DNA from: Xylanimonas cellulosilytica
Lineage (GTDB): Bacteria; Actinomycetota; Actinomycetes; Actinomycetales; Actinomycetaceae
Assembly: GCA_001072465.1 (NCBI GenBank)
Contig: JVKM01000059.1
Location: forward strand, 1-64,000
Length of the DNA: 64,000 nt
Direction of reading: 5' to 3'
Shown here: positions 37,503 to 46,773 of the stretch, piece by piece
How positions within the stretch are numbered: position 1 is the first letter of the stretch
Layout: every line of letters begins with the position of its first letter
Position numbers and translations under genes: made by a program
The notes under the pieces: generated by a model
What the model was told of the DNA's origin: nothing
The model's database searches: none
The model's input: only the letters and a program-made list of their open reading frames with translations

Positions 37503-37580
37503 CGCGCAAATGCTAAATCCCAACACACACCATGTGGTTAATGCACAAATTCCCAGTGCATTGCCGCAGGTGTGCGACCT

Positions 37581-38699
37581 TCAGCGCAGCAGTCCGTGCG
37601 AGCGGCGAACAATGCTGACCGTCACAATCGCTCCGAGAAGGGCGAGGAGACCGCCACCAGCGAGGATCCAACCGTTAAGGCGAGACTCCTGCTCGCGAAC
37701 AGCCTGGTTCGTGGCCTGCTGCTCTGAATGAGCCTTGGGGCCAATCTGCGACGCAGACACGCTCTCCTGCTCCGCGGACGGGGAGGGGGACGGGGCGTCA
37801 GCGTTCGAATCGGCGCCACCACTACCACTCGAAGAAGATCCGTTGCCGCTGGAAGAAGGCGCAGACGAGGCCGAGGGCGTCGGAGTCGCCGACGAGCGCG
37901 AGGTATCCGATGCATCTGCTGAGGGGGTGACGCGAGGGGACGGCGGAGCCGCCACAGTCGAGGGAGCGCTGGCTGACGCGTCGCTTGCCGCATCTGCAGA
38001 AGCATCATCGGTCAGATCAACATCGGGCTTCGCAGCATTATCAGCCGCGTTGTCCGCGGGAGACTCCGTCGGCCCATCGGTAACCACGTCAGAAGTCGCA
38101 TGGACATCAGGATCTGTCGACGGCTCATCCGCGGGTTCATGAGAAGGCTCGTCCGTCGACGTCAGAGAGCACACATGCGCCTGCGCGTTGGCCTCTACGA
38201 CGGTCACAGACACCTGCACGTAGGTGCCGGTCACGCCATCGCCAATCATGATCGAGTGCTCAGAACCAACCGCCCACGTCGACGGCAGCTCAATATCGGC
38301 GCGAAATTCGCCGGCAGTCGACACTTCGGCAACGCTCCACGCAGTCTTATTACGAGCAACAGACGCAGGAACCCAGGCGGGAAGAGTGACGCCGTCGGGG
38401 CGAACTTCCTGCCCATCATCGAGCGTGACGATGACAAAGCCGCGTGACGTCTCAGAACTAGCGCCCCAGCCAGAACCTTCCACATGCAGCGGAGATCCAA
38501 CAGGGACGACCGACGAAACAACGATGGACGCACCCTCATCAGCAGCGGTGAGACACTGTCCACCCACGCCGACAACTCCGTCAACACTGTATGCGGGCTG
38601 CGCAGCGACAAACATTCCACCAACGATGGAAGCAGACGCGGTCAGAGCCAGTAGAGGCATGCGCAGTCCCCTACCGTGCGATCGCATCTGTGTCGTCAT
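37581..38699 (-). CDS. Secreted Ser/Asp-rich surface protein with C-terminal membrane anchor
   Basis: Family not recognised. A signal peptide covers residues 1-38 (LLALTASASIVGGMFVAAQPAYS). A ~150-residue Ig-like domain follows (VGSPLHVEGSGWG, FVIVTLDDGQ, FRADIELPSTW). Then comes a ~160-residue low-complexity stalk of Asp/Ser/Ala/Pro, and a terminal helix introduced by LNGWILAGGG and followed by a short basic tail (RRSHGLLR). There is no LPxTG motif. AAAGGA precedes the ATG. The LNG(Y/W)-helix end closely resembles that of the neighbouring surface protein, so the two are probably a pair. They follow the siderophore ABC genes on the same strand after a 291-bp gap. Confidence 0.8.
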   Translation of the reverse strand: MTTQMRSHGRGLRMPLLALTASASIVGGMFVAAQPAYSVDGVVGVGGQCLTAADEGASIVVSSVVPVGSPLHVEGSGWGASSETSRGFVIVTLDDGQEVRPDGVTLPAWVPASVARNKTAWSVAEVSTAGEFRADIELPSTWAVGSEHSIMIGDGVTGTYVQVSVTVVEANAQAHVCSLTSTDEPSHEPADEPSTDPDVHATSDVVTDGPTESPADNAADNAAKPDVDLTDDASADAASDASASAPSTVAAPPSPRVTPSADASDTSRSSATPTPSASSAPSSSGNGSSSSGSGGADSNADAPSPSPSAEQESVSASQIGPKAHSEQQATNQAVREQESRLNGWILAGGGLLALLGAIVTVSIVRRSHGLLR

Positions 38700-38800
38700 C
38701 TGTGTCCTTTTCTATCTCGACGGGATGTCGTGCGCTAATCGGCTTCACCAGGCCCAGAATCAATATGTCAGTGTCCGAGTAACCACTAGCTACAGACACC

Positions 38801-38828
38801 ATACTATTGCCTGCTGCCGGTTCTGCAA
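38801..38828 (-). promoter_or_regulatory. Possible promoter of the 372-aa surface protein (TTGCAG - 16 bp - TAGTAT)
   Basis: TTGCAG (38823-38828) and TAGTAT (38801-38806) are spaced by 16 bp, about 100 bp before the gene. The 291-bp gap 38700-38990 is markedly AT-rich and contains no gene; I found no iron box in it. It also holds a 9-bp inverted repeat (GTGACCCGC at 38943 and GCGGGTCAC over the stop of the ABC ATPase gene). Confidence 0.4.
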
Positions 38829-38990
38829 TTGCGAACAACAAGCAAATTACCGGAACATGCAGTCAAAACACGTTTTTATCAGGAAATATCAGCCTTCTAG
38901 CGACTTGTTGTGACTTATATTATCCAACAATCATGGGGCTGCGTGACCCGCCGGTCAACATTTGAGATATTGGGAATCACAACACGCGGG

Positions 38991-39785
38991 TCACCGAGTC
39001 GGAATCACCAGTGGCGATCCAGTCTCAGGGTCGTCGATGATCCTGCAGGGCACACTGAAAACGCGTTCGATAAGATCTGCCGTCACAACGTCACGCGGCG
39101 CGCCCTGAGCCACGATCTCACCGTCCTTCATGAACACGAGGTGCGTCGCGTAGCGGAATGCCAAATGCAGGTCATGCAGGACGGCAACGACCGTCACGCC
39201 GTCCCTATGGAGGCGCTGCGCCAAACGCAGGACCTCCAGCTGGTGATTGAGGTCGAGATACGTCGTTGGCTCATCAAGGAGCAGAATGTCCGTCGCCTGG
39301 GCAAGCGACATCGCGATCCACACGCGCTGACGCTGGCCACCCGACAGCTCGCCAACGCGACGCCCCACCAGGTCAGCAACCCCAGCGTCCTTCATCGCGC
39401 GCGCCACCGCCTCGTCGTCCTCGGTGCTCCACTGATGGAGCACCGACTGATAGGGATAGCGGCCGCGAGCAACCAAATCCTCGACAAACATGTCGCCCGG
39501 AGCGACCGACGACTGAGCAAGCAAACCCAGGCGACGCGCAAGAGCCTTCTGATTCAGGTCCGCGACGCTTCGTCCATCCAGCTCGACCGCACCGCGCCGC
39601 AGGCCGAGCACGCGGGCCAGCGAACGCAGGAGCGTCGACTTTCCGCAGGCGTTCGGGCCAACGATGACAGTCAGTTCGCCTGGCAGAACATCCAGAGAAA
39701 GTCCTTCAAGGATGGGGGCATTTTTTCCATAGCCGACAACAATGTCCCGAGCACTCAGCCCACGGCTCGCAGCGGTCTCACTCAC
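38991..39785 (-). CDS. Siderophore ABC transporter, ATP-binding protein
   Basis: ATPase of a FepC/FhuC-type importer, 264 aa. Walker A GPNACGKST (about residue 43), Q-loop LLAQSS, signature LSGGQRQRVWIAMSLAQ, Walker B ILLLDEPTTYLDL and H-loop AVLHDLHLA are intact. The GTG start overlaps the stop of the upstream permease gene. It is the last gene of a four-gene binding protein-permease-permease-ATPase operon. Confidence 0.95.
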   Translation of the reverse strand: MSETAASRGLSARDIVVGYGKNAPILEGLSLDVLPGELTVIVGPNACGKSTLLRSLARVLGLRRGAVELDGRSVADLNQKALARRLGLLAQSSVAPGDMFVEDLVARGRYPYQSVLHQWSTEDDEAVARAMKDAGVADLVGRRVGELSGGQRQRVWIAMSLAQATDILLLDEPTTYLDLNHQLEVLRLAQRLHRDGVTVVAVLHDLHLAFRYATHLVFMKDGEIVAQGAPRDVVTADLIERVFSVPCRIIDDPETGSPLVIPTR

Positions 39786-40831
39786 GATCTCACCTCACGA
39801 ATCAACAACCAGAGAAGGTAGACGCCTCCAACAACACCTGTCACGACGCCGACGGGAAGCTCGGCCGGAGCGACGAGCCTCTGTGCGCACACGTCTGAGA
39901 CCAGCACAAGAAGAGCACCGACGAGGGCAGACGATGTAAATCCGACTCCCCCGCCGCCACACAGCCGGTGCGCGACATGAGGAGCGGCGAGAGCAACAAA
40001 AGCAACCGGCCCAGCCACCGATGTCGCGGATGCGACGAGTAGGATCGCGACGACGATAAGGAGTACACGGGTGCGACGCACTCGCACGCCAAGCCCCGTC
40101 GCAACATCGTCTCCCATAGCGACGAGGCCGAGGGGCACCGCGAAGACGGCGCACACCACAACGACAGCACTAATCACGATCAACAAAGGCATCAGACGCG
40201 TGATAGTAACGCCGGAGAATGAGCCGGCACTCCAGAGCTGGGCGCGCTGCGCTGCTTCCAGCGGAGCCTTGACGATGAGCAGCGAATTGACAGCACGCAA
40301 CGCCGCCGAGCAGCCAATGCCCACGAGGACGACGCGAATACCCGTGACTCGCATGCCACCCGCGCACGCAAGAATGACGGCACCCGAAACAAGTCCTCCG
40401 AGCAACGCACCCACCCCAGTGACCGTGGGGCTCGAGCCCAGGATGATGATCGCAATCAGGGCGCCGGTCGCGCACCCCGTCGACAGACCGACGATGTCGG
40501 GGCTACCGAGTGGGTTGCCCGAGATTGTCTGGAAGATACGCCCGGCGATTCCAAGCGCTGCGCCGACAGCAATCGCTGCGAGCATGCGCGGCAGGCGCAC
40601 CGACTGAACAAAGTAGACACCCAGGAAATCGTCCCGGGGCCCGCCGTCTCCCAGAAGACGACGGAACGAGTCACCGGCACTGAGTCCGTAGTCCCCCAGA
40701 GTCAGCGAATAAACGGCTAACGCGGCGAGGAGAATAAATCCGATGAGCACGACGGCGGCGCTGCGTCGGTGCACGCGCACCGACAGACGGCGCAGCGAAA
40801 CGGTCTTGTAGCGCGAGGGAGCTGGCGTCAT
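39782..40831 (-). CDS. Siderophore ABC transporter, FecCD-type permease 2
   Basis: Inner-membrane subunit with about ten helices, 349 aa. Family motifs include VRLPRMLAAIAVGAALGIAG, QTISGNPLGSPDIVG (coupling region) and VAGPVAFVALAAPHVAHRL. It pairs with the adjacent permease as a heterodimer around which the ATPase docks. It overlaps both neighbours by 4 bp. Confidence 0.95.
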   Translation of the reverse strand: MTPAPSRYKTVSLRRLSVRVHRRSAAVVLIGFILLAALAVYSLTLGDYGLSAGDSFRRLLGDGGPRDDFLGVYFVQSVRLPRMLAAIAVGAALGIAGRIFQTISGNPLGSPDIVGLSTGCATGALIAIIILGSSPTVTGVGALLGGLVSGAVILACAGGMRVTGIRVVLVGIGCSAALRAVNSLLIVKAPLEAAQRAQLWSAGSFSGVTITRLMPLLIVISAVVVVCAVFAVPLGLVAMGDDVATGLGVRVRRTRVLLIVVAILLVASATSVAGPVAFVALAAPHVAHRLCGGGGVGFTSSALVGALLVLVSDVCAQRLVAPAELPVGVVTGVVGGVYLLWLLIREVRS

Positions 40832-41823
40832 GACATGCCCTTTCCGCGCGCCCCCAGGATAAAGAACGGAGCACCAATCAGAGCGACGATGACGCCCACG
40901 GGAACCTCGGACGGGGCGAGCACGAGGCGTGAGACGACATCAGCACCGCACACCCAAGCAGCTCCAACCACGATAGACCAGAGGGCAATGGCGCCCTGCC
41001 GGGCTCCAACGATTCGTCGAACCATCAGCGGCACTGCGAGGCCGACGAACGTGAGGGGCCCTCCCAGAGCAGTCGCGCCCCCGGCCAGTGCTGTCACTGC
41101 GACAACCCCGAGCACACGGATGAGTCGCACGCGCACTCCAAGGCTCACCGCGGCGTCGTCGCCGAGCGCGAGGACGCCCAGTGCCGAGGTAATGAAAAGC
41201 GCAACGACAGCGCCGCCGGCGATCACTGCACCCGCGCTCGCCACCGAGGCCATGTCAACGCCTTCCAATGATCCCGATGCCCAGTATCGGAATTCATTGA
41301 AGGCGTACTGGTTCGCGGCGAGAACAGCCTGAGTGAGTGAGGCGAGAGCAGCCGATACGGCAATGCCGGCCAGGGCGAGGCGCGATCGAGATCCTCCCCC
41401 GCTCCCCGAAATAGCGAAGACAAGACCGGCTGCCACGCCCGCGCCGACGAGCGAAGCGCCGAGCGTCGCCGCGCGGGTAGCGACGCCACTCGCGGCCGTC
41501 ACCGTCACAACAAGGAATGCAGCTCCAGCGTTAATGCCGAGGACGCCAGGATCGGCGAGAGGATTTCGGGTCATCGCCTGCATGATGGAACCTGCCAGCC
41601 CCAGCGCCCCGCCGATGACGAGCGCGGCGACGGTGCGCGGAACACGCAGTTGCGTGACGACCTGGGCATCCTGGCTGACTCCGCCGTTCACGAGCGCGTC
41701 CCACACCACGTCGGGAGCAATCTGGCGCGAGCCCAGAGCGAGGGATGCAAGGGTGACAGCGGCAAGCACCAGCGTCGCCACTGCGCAGGCAATGGCGACG
41801 CTGGTGATGCGACGAGTAGTCAT
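40828..41823 (-). CDS. Siderophore ABC transporter, FecCD-type permease 1
   Basis: 331 aa, about ten helices. LRVPRTVAALVIGGALGLAG, MQAMTRNPLADPGVLGINAGA and LGGPLTFVGLAVPLMVRRIVG are the FecCD hallmarks. It starts 36 bp after the lipoprotein gene and overlaps the second permease gene by 4 bp. Confidence 0.95.
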   Translation of the reverse strand: MTTRRITSVAIACAVATLVLAAVTLASLALGSRQIAPDVVWDALVNGGVSQDAQVVTQLRVPRTVAALVIGGALGLAGSIMQAMTRNPLADPGVLGINAGAAFLVVTVTAASGVATRAATLGASLVGAGVAAGLVFAISGSGGGSRSRLALAGIAVSAALASLTQAVLAANQYAFNEFRYWASGSLEGVDMASVASAGAVIAGGAVVALFITSALGVLALGDDAAVSLGVRVRLIRVLGVVAVTALAGGATALGGPLTFVGLAVPLMVRRIVGARQGAIALWSIVVGAAWVCGADVVSRLVLAPSEVPVGVIVALIGAPFFILGARGKGMS

Positions 41824-41859
41824 GTCAGGTCATCGACCCGGTGTGTTCGTCCATCGACC

Positions 41860-42897
41860 TCAGGAGGCCGGAACGAACTGGGCCTCAATGCTCGAGATGA
41901 TGCCGTCCATGAGGAGGTAACCACCGGTGGAAGTCCACAGGGAGCCGTCGACGGGAATGACGTGGTTCGCCTGGACGGCGCGAAGCGAGTCGAAGCCGAC
42001 GGTGGTCTTGGCCTCTTCAAGGGCTGCGGCCGAGGCCTCGACGCCCGTGTTACCACCGGCGGAGGGGTTGTTCACCGAAGACTTGCCGAGCGTACCGAAG
42101 AAGATCCAGTCGGCGTCAATCTGATCGATGTTTTCCAGCGAGACGGGTTCGGAGTGGCCCTCGCCGTCGCGGTCCTGGTTTGCGGGACGCTTCATGCCGA
42201 GCGCGGTGAGAGCCTGGCCGGCGGGGAGCTCCTTGAGGATGAGGCCGGCGCTATCGCCCTGCCAACGCACGACCGAGTAGGTCTGATCGAGGTAGCCGGC
42301 GTCCTTCAGGCGGGCGCTGACGGAGGCAACGTGCTGGTCGAATTCTGCGAGCTTGGCCTCAGCCTGGTCGGCAACGCCGAGCGCGTCCGCCGTCAGGGTG
42401 AAGGTCTCGCGCCAGTCGCCGCCCTTTTGCGTGGTGAAGAAGACAGGGGCGATCTGACTCAGCGCATTGAGCGTCTCGGTGTCATTGTTCTTCACAGAGG
42501 TGCCATCGACAAGGATGAGGTCCGGGTGCGCCGCACCGATAGCTTCGAGGTTGGGGGTGCCGATCGAACCCAGGATCGGGATGTCGCCCGCACGATCGAT
42601 GAGATAGTTGGGAACGGTCTGCTGGCCGCGGCCCGAGACGACGCCAATCGGGGTGACACCGAGGGCGAGCGCGTTGTCAGTCGTCGGCTCAGAGAGCGTG
42701 ACAACACGGCTGGGGTGCGACGGCAGGGTAACCTCCTGGCCGGACGCATCGGTGACGGTGCGCGTCGCAGAGGTCTCGGACGTCGCGGAAGCCTCGGGGG
42801 ACGAGGCCGGGGCGGGCTGGTTGGACGAGCAAGCTCCCAGAGCGAGAGCGGTCAGAGCGACGCCGACGATGGCGCGAATTCGCGTCGACAGGTGCAC
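41860..42897 (-). CDS. Iron-siderophore substrate-binding lipoprotein
   Basis: This is the extracytoplasmic receptor of the ABC importer. A lipoprotein signal peptide ends in the lipobox LGAC (Cys23), followed by a Ser/Ala/Thr-rich linker and a FecB/FepB-type periplasmic-binding fold (PSRVVTLSEPTTDNALALG, IPILGSIGTPNLEAIGAAHPDLIL, NIDQIDADWIFFG, SLRAVQANHVIPVDGSLW). Length is 345 aa. The GTG start lacks a strong SD. A DtxR/IdeR-type box lies 34 bp upstream, so the operon should be repressed by iron. The lipidating enzyme Lgt is encoded at 22 kb. Confidence 0.94.
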   Translation of the reverse strand: MHLSTRIRAIVGVALTALALGACSSNQPAPASSPEASATSETSATRTVTDASGQEVTLPSHPSRVVTLSEPTTDNALALGVTPIGVVSGRGQQTVPNYLIDRAGDIPILGSIGTPNLEAIGAAHPDLILVDGTSVKNNDTETLNALSQIAPVFFTTQKGGDWRETFTLTADALGVADQAEAKLAEFDQHVASVSARLKDAGYLDQTYSVVRWQGDSAGLILKELPAGQALTALGMKRPANQDRDGEGHSEPVSLENIDQIDADWIFFGTLGKSSVNNPSAGGNTGVEASAAALEEAKTTVGFDSLRAVQANHVIPVDGSLWTSTGGYLLMDGIISSIEAQFVPAS

Positions 42898-42930
42898 AGG
42901 TGTCTCAATTCAGTCGATCTTGTTAGGTGC

Positions 42931-42949
42931 ATAGGTAAGCCTAACCTAC
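42931..42949. promoter_or_regulatory. DtxR/IdeR-type iron box
   Basis: ATAGGTAAGCCTAACCTAC matches the palindromic consensus TTAGGTTAGCCTAACCTAA at 16 of 19 positions. It lies between the esterase gene and the siderophore-binding lipoprotein gene, 34 bp before the latter, where it would overlap the promoter. Fe2+-loaded DtxR/IdeR binding would silence the transporter when iron is plentiful. Confidence 0.85.
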
Positions 42950-42984
42950 AAACTGCACATTGACCTGGGCTGTCTCACTGCTGG

Positions 42985-44169
42985 TCAGCATGTGAGAGCG
43001 TCCCATTCATCAAGGGCACGGACGAGGCCTTCGCGCCACCAAGCAACGTCGTGTCCGCTGCGGTAGCGGTCCACGTCGACGGGCACCCCCAGGCCTCGCA
43101 CAAGCTCAGCGCACGAATCGACCACGGGGCGCATTGTTTGTTCCAGCGTGCCCACCTGCAGGCGCAGCTGCACATCCTTGCGCGGCCTGACGCTCCCGGC
43201 GCGCAGGTCGCCCATCAGCGTCCCTTCGCCGACTCCTCGTTGCTCTCCTCCCCACCACAGGGACGGAGACTGGGCGACCGCACAATCGAGGGGAAGATCA
43301 CTGCGCAGCGCCGCTTCCAACGCGGCCAGACCGCCGTAGGACTGGCCTGCTACCATCACAGGCCCCACTCCAGCCTCGTCGCACACTGCCCGTAGCAGCG
43401 CCACGACACTGTCCACGACGGTCAACTCCGCCTCGCGTACGCCAAGATCTCCGGCGTCGATCGTCACGACGCGCAGGCCGGGATAGCGCCGCGTCAACCA
43501 GCCAACGCCGTTGCCCCGCCAGATCTCGCCGTCGAAGAGGATGAGCGTACACGTCGGATCCGCGTCACCGTCATGAACGATCACATCATGCTGGCGCGCG
43601 ACAGAGAGCCGCGCGCTCACATCCGCAGCGATGTTCTGTTCACGCGCCGCACGCATCTCGGGAGCAGACAGATCCTGCGACGGCCACACCACATGCGCGT
43701 CGGGCCCAACGAAGAGTGAGGCGGCAGCGCCTCGCCCGTTCACGACTCTCAGGGGATTCGATTTATCAGGGCGTGCCTCCTCAAGGAAGCGGATCCACTC
43801 CCCCATGTCCGTGAGCACCGCGGGGTCGAGGCCCGACGGACCGACGATCACCTTCTGGTAGCTGAGGATCGCATCCGCAGGAAGCGCGCACACGAGCGCC
43901 CGAGCATCCCCGCGCCCGGGGCCCACCGACATGCAAAAGTCGTCGAGATGCTCGCGCGCCCGATCCGTAATCGTGTTGAGGATGACGTAGCAGCTGGCGG
44001 CGGCCTGGGCTCCCCACTGGAAGGTCACGCGTACGGCGTCGACTCCATCGACGACGAGCCGAGGTCCGACGATCGGAAGCCCGTCGGCGTAACGATAGAC
44101 GCCGTCCGACGCCTCCCAGCGCAGCCGGCAAAAACCGGTGCGCGAAAAAGATGTCTGTTCGAATGACAC
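42985..44169 (-). CDS. fes: Enterochelin esterase-like protein (Fes-type)
   Basis: Fes-like cytoplasmic esterases hydrolyse the trilactone of ferric enterobactin to release iron. The N-terminal half (residues ~30-150) resembles the Fes N-terminal beta domain, and the C-terminal half is an alpha/beta hydrolase with nucleophile AGQSYGGLAALEAAL, QSPSLWW and catalytic His in SGHDVAWW. About 394 aa from GTG 44169, 4 bp after the YciO gene; the start is uncertain because no SD is seen. Placed beside a siderophore ABC operon, it implies use of a catecholate siderophore, probably one made by other bacteria since no synthesis genes are seen. Confidence 0.85.
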   Translation of the reverse strand: MSFEQTSFSRTGFCRLRWEASDGVYRYADGLPIVGPRLVVDGVDAVRVTFQWGAQAAASCYVILNTITDRAREHLDDFCMSVGPGRGDARALVCALPADAILSYQKVIVGPSGLDPAVLTDMGEWIRFLEEARPDKSNPLRVVNGRGAAASLFVGPDAHVVWPSQDLSAPEMRAAREQNIAADVSARLSVARQHDVIVHDGDADPTCTLILFDGEIWRGNGVGWLTRRYPGLRVVTIDAGDLGVREAELTVVDSVVALLRAVCDEAGVGPVMVAGQSYGGLAALEAALRSDLPLDCAVAQSPSLWWGGEQRGVGEGTLMGDLRAGSVRPRKDVQLRLQVGTLEQTMRPVVDSCAELVRGLGVPVDVDRYRSGHDVAWWREGLVRALDEWDALTC

Positions 44170-44173
44170 GCGA

Positions 44174-44791
44174 TCAGTCGAAGAGCGAAATATCGCCCGC
44201 ACCGACGCGCGCGACGACAGCGTCCCCGCCAGCAAAGTCAATGACCGTGGTCGGCTCGGCGACGCCCACGGGACCCACAACCACCAGATCAACCTGGTGG
44301 CCGATGCGATCATCCACGTCGAAGCCGTCCGTCAGCGGCTCTTCCTCGCCCGGCATGATGAGCGTCGAACAGGCCAGGGGCTCACCCAGCGCCTCGACGA
44401 TCGTCTGCGTAATGACATGATCGGGGATCCGCACGCCCACCGTGTGCTTCTTCTTGTTCAGCATGATGCGTGGGACCTCCTTGGTCCCCCGCAGGATGAA
44501 CGTGTAGGGTCCGGGGGTGAGCGCCTTCATGGTGCGGAACTCGTGATTATCGATGATCACGAGCTCGCCCAGCTGCGCGAACGAGTGGCACAGCAACGAG
44601 AAGTTGTGCTTGTCATCGAGCTTACGGATGGCACGGATCGTGTCCATACCCGCCTTGTTGCCCGCCTTCGTGGCGATCGCGTAGCCGGAGTCGGTAGGCA
44701 GCGCGATCGTACCGCCGCGTTCCAGCAGGTCAACGACCGTGTTGACCAAACGTGCCTGCGGATTCTCAGGGTGCATCTCGACGTACGACAT
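44174..44791 (-). CDS. YciO/YrdC/Sua5-family protein
   Basis: An RNA-binding YrdC-fold protein of about 205 aa. GGTIALPTDSGYAIATKAGNK, IRKLDDKHNFSLLC and LTPGPYTFILRGTKEVP follow the YciO subfamily; YrdC/Sua5 itself makes threonylcarbamoyl-AMP for tRNA t6A. YciO members with this short form have weak or undefined activity, so the exact role is open. ATG 44791 (MSYVEMHPE) has AGG and CACAAT upstream. It lies 4 bp before the Fes-like gene. Confidence 0.87.
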   Translation of the reverse strand: MSYVEMHPENPQARLVNTVVDLLERGGTIALPTDSGYAIATKAGNKAGMDTIRAIRKLDDKHNFSLLCHSFAQLGELVIIDNHEFRTMKALTPGPYTFILRGTKEVPRIMLNKKKHTVGVRIPDHVITQTIVEALGEPLACSTLIMPGEEEPLTDGFDVDDRIGHQVDLVVVGPVGVAEPTTVIDFAGGDAVVARVGAGDISLFD

Positions 44792-44808
44792 GTACCTATT
44801 GTGCACGA

Positions 44809-44839
44809 AACCCCCACCGGTCGGTAACCGATGGGGGTT
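44809..44839 (-). terminator. Hairpin terminator of aspS
   Basis: AACCCCCATCGGT pairs with ACCGGTGGGGGTT (one G-T pair) around a 5-base loop on the minus strand, 26 bp past the aspS stop. Only three T follow, so it may be weak. It also overlaps the YciO promoter region. Confidence 0.6.
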
Positions 44840-44865
44840 CCGTGGACAAGGTCACGGCGAAGGAA

Positions 44866-46671
44866 TCACTTCTCGGATTCCTCGGAGGCCTCCTCGCCGC
44901 GCTTCTTCGGCTTCGCGTCGACGCCAGCTTCCTTACGCTGCGCGGGCGTAATCGGGGCCGGGGCCTCGGTCAGCGGGTCGAAACCGCCGCCGGACTTCGG
45001 GAAGGCGATGACGTCGCGGATCGAGTCGGACTTCGTCAGCAGGGAGACGATGCGGTCCCAACCGAAAGCGACACCACCGTGCGGCGGGGCTCCGTACTTG
45101 AAGGCGTCGAGCAGGAAGCCGAACTGCGTCTGGGCTTCCTCCTCGCCGATGCCCATCACGTTGAACACGCGGTTCTGGATGTCGCGACGGTGGATACGGA
45201 TGGAGCCGCCGCCGATCTCGTTGCCGTTGCAGACGATGTCGTAGGCGTAGGCCAGCGCGTTACCCGGGTCCTTGTCGAAGGAGTCAACCCATTCGGGCTT
45301 GGGCGAGGTGAACGCGTGGTGGACGGCGGTCCAGGCGCTGTGGCCCAGCGCGACATCGCCCTCGGCCTCGGCGTCGCCGGTGGGCTTGAAGAGCGGAGCG
45401 TCGACGACCCAGGTAAAGGCCCAGGCGTCGGGGTCGATGAGGTCGCAGCGCTTGCCGATCTCAAGGCGGGCGGCGCCGAGCAGCTCCCGCGAGGGGGTGG
45501 GCTTGCCGGCGGCGAAGAAGATGCAGTCGCCGGGGTTGGCACCGGTCGCGGCTGCCAGGCCATCACGCTCGGCCTCGGTAATGTTCTTGGCGACGGGGCC
45601 GCCCAGCGTTCCGTCCTCGGCGATCGTGACGTAGGCCAGGCCCTTGGCGCCGCGCGCCTTGGCCCACTCCTGCCACTTGTCGAAGGTACGACGCGGCTGA
45701 GAGCCACCACCGGGCATGACAACGGCGCCCACGTAGGGGGCCTGGAACACGCGGAAGGTCGTGTCCTTGAAATACTCGGTGAGCTCGGTGAGCTCGAGGC
45801 CGAAGCGCAGGTCGGGCTTGTCCGAGCCGTAGCGCTCCATCGCGTCCTTGTAGGTCATGCGCGGGATCGGCGTGGACAGGTCGTAGCCGATGAGCGCCCA
45901 CACGTTCTTCAGGACGTCCTCGGCGACCTCGATAACGTCGTCCTGGTCCACGAAGCTCATCTCGATGTCGAGCTGGGTGAACTCGGGCTGACGGTCGGCA
46001 CGGAAGTCCTCGTCGCGGTAGCAGCGCGCAATCTGGAAGTAGCGCTCCATGCCAGCCACCATAAGCAGCTGCTTGAAGAGCTGGGGCGACTGGGGCAGTG
46101 CGTACCAAGAGCCGGGCGACAGACGCGCGGGGACGATGAAGTCGCGGGCGCCCTCGGGGGTCGAACGGGTCAGGGTCGGGGTCTCGATCTCGACGAAGTC
46201 GCGGGCGTAGAGCGCCTCACGGGCAGCGCGGGAGACCTTCGAGCGCAGGCGGATCGCGTACTGCTCGGGCTCGCGACGCAGGTCGAGGTAGCGGTACTTC
46301 AGGCGGGTTTCCTCGCCCACGTTGCCGGAATCTTCAGCATTGGAGGACACCTGGAACGGCAGAGGCGCGCTGGTGTTCAGGATTTCGATGTCGTCACCCA
46401 TCACCTCGATGGCGCCGGTGGCCAGGTGCGGGTTTTCGTTGCCCTCGGGGCGAGCGCAGACCTCGCCGGTGACCTTCAGGACGAACTCGGAGCGCAGCTC
46501 GTGGGCGACACGCTCGTCGCGGACGACAACCTGGGCGATGCCGGACGCGTCACGCAGGTCGATGAACGCCACGCCACCGTGGTCACGACGACGATCCACC
46601 CAACCGGTGAGCGTCACGGTCTGGCCGACCAGATCGGTGCCGAGGGTTCCAATGTTGTGAGTGCGAAGCAC
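44866..46671 (-). CDS. aspS: Aspartyl-tRNA synthetase
   Basis: A class II bacterial-type synthetase with a GAD insertion domain, 601 aa. The OB-fold anticodon domain is N-terminal ([22 protein letters not shown]), then [11 protein letters not shown], motif 2 [18 protein letters not shown], and motif 3 [17 protein letters not shown] 46671 (VLRTHNIG) was chosen because AAAGGA lies 6 nt upstream and it matches the family N-terminus. TACAAT at 46721-46726 is a plausible -10. The C-terminus is highly charged ([15 protein letters not shown]). No tRNA-dependent amidotransferase genes are visible. Confidence 0.96.
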   Translation of the reverse strand: MLRTHNIGTLGTDLVGQTVTLTGWVDRRRDHGGVAFIDLRDASGIAQVVVRDERVAHELRSEFVLKVTGEVCARPEGNENPHLATGAIEVMGDDIEILNTSAPLPFQVSSNAEDSGNVGEETRLKYRYLDLRREPEQYAIRLRSKVSRAAREALYARDFVEIETPTLTRSTPEGARDFIVPARLSPGSWYALPQSPQLFKQLLMVAGMERYFQIARCYRDEDFRADRQPEFTQLDIEMSFVDQDDVIEVAEDVLKNVWALIGYDLSTPIPRMTYKDAMERYGSDKPDLRFGLELTELTEYFKDTTFRVFQAPYVGAVVMPGGGSQPRRTFDKWQEWAKARGAKGLAYVTIAEDGTLGGPVAKNITEAERDGLAAATGANPGDCIFFAAGKPTPSRELLGAARLEIGKRCDLIDPDAWAFTWVVDAPLFKPTGDAEAEGDVALGHSAWTAVHHAFTSPKPEWVDSFDKDPGNALAYAYDIVCNGNEIGGGSIRIHRRDIQNRVFNVMGIGEEEAQTQFGFLLDAFKYGAPPHGGVAFGWDRIVSLLTKSDSIRDVIAFPKSGGGFDPLTEAPAPITPAQRKEAGVDAKPKKRGEEASEESEK

Positions 46672-46720
46672 TGTGATTCCTTTCGTAGTTACCATCCGCG
46701 AGACAGGCGGCGGCAGTGTC

Positions 46721-46726
46721 ATTGTA
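46721..46726 (-). promoter_or_regulatory. Putative -10 (TACAAT) of aspS
   Basis: TACAAT lies 49 bp before the aspS GTG, leaving a leader of about 43 nt with an AAAGGA SD. It is back to back with the MFS promoter. Confidence 0.45.
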
Positions 46727-46760
46727 CGCCTGCCTTCCGAAGAGTCGCGCGTGCCGCGAG

Positions 46761-46766
46761 TACGAT
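46761..46766 (+). promoter_or_regulatory. Putative -10 (TACGAT), leaderless start of the MFS gene
   Basis: TACGAT-AGTGAAC-ATG gives a 7-nt gap and no SD. Confidence 0.5.
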
Positions 46767-46773
46767 AGTGAAC

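Noticed and set aside
36071-38699. HtaA or NEAT haem-binding domains in the surface proteins
   Set aside because: The characteristic motifs were not seen. The iron link rests on gene context only.
44752-46773. An N-terminal extension of the MFS gene running antisense through aspS
   Set aside because: The extension is the mirror of aspS. Homology begins only at ATG 46774, where a -10 element is also correctly placed.
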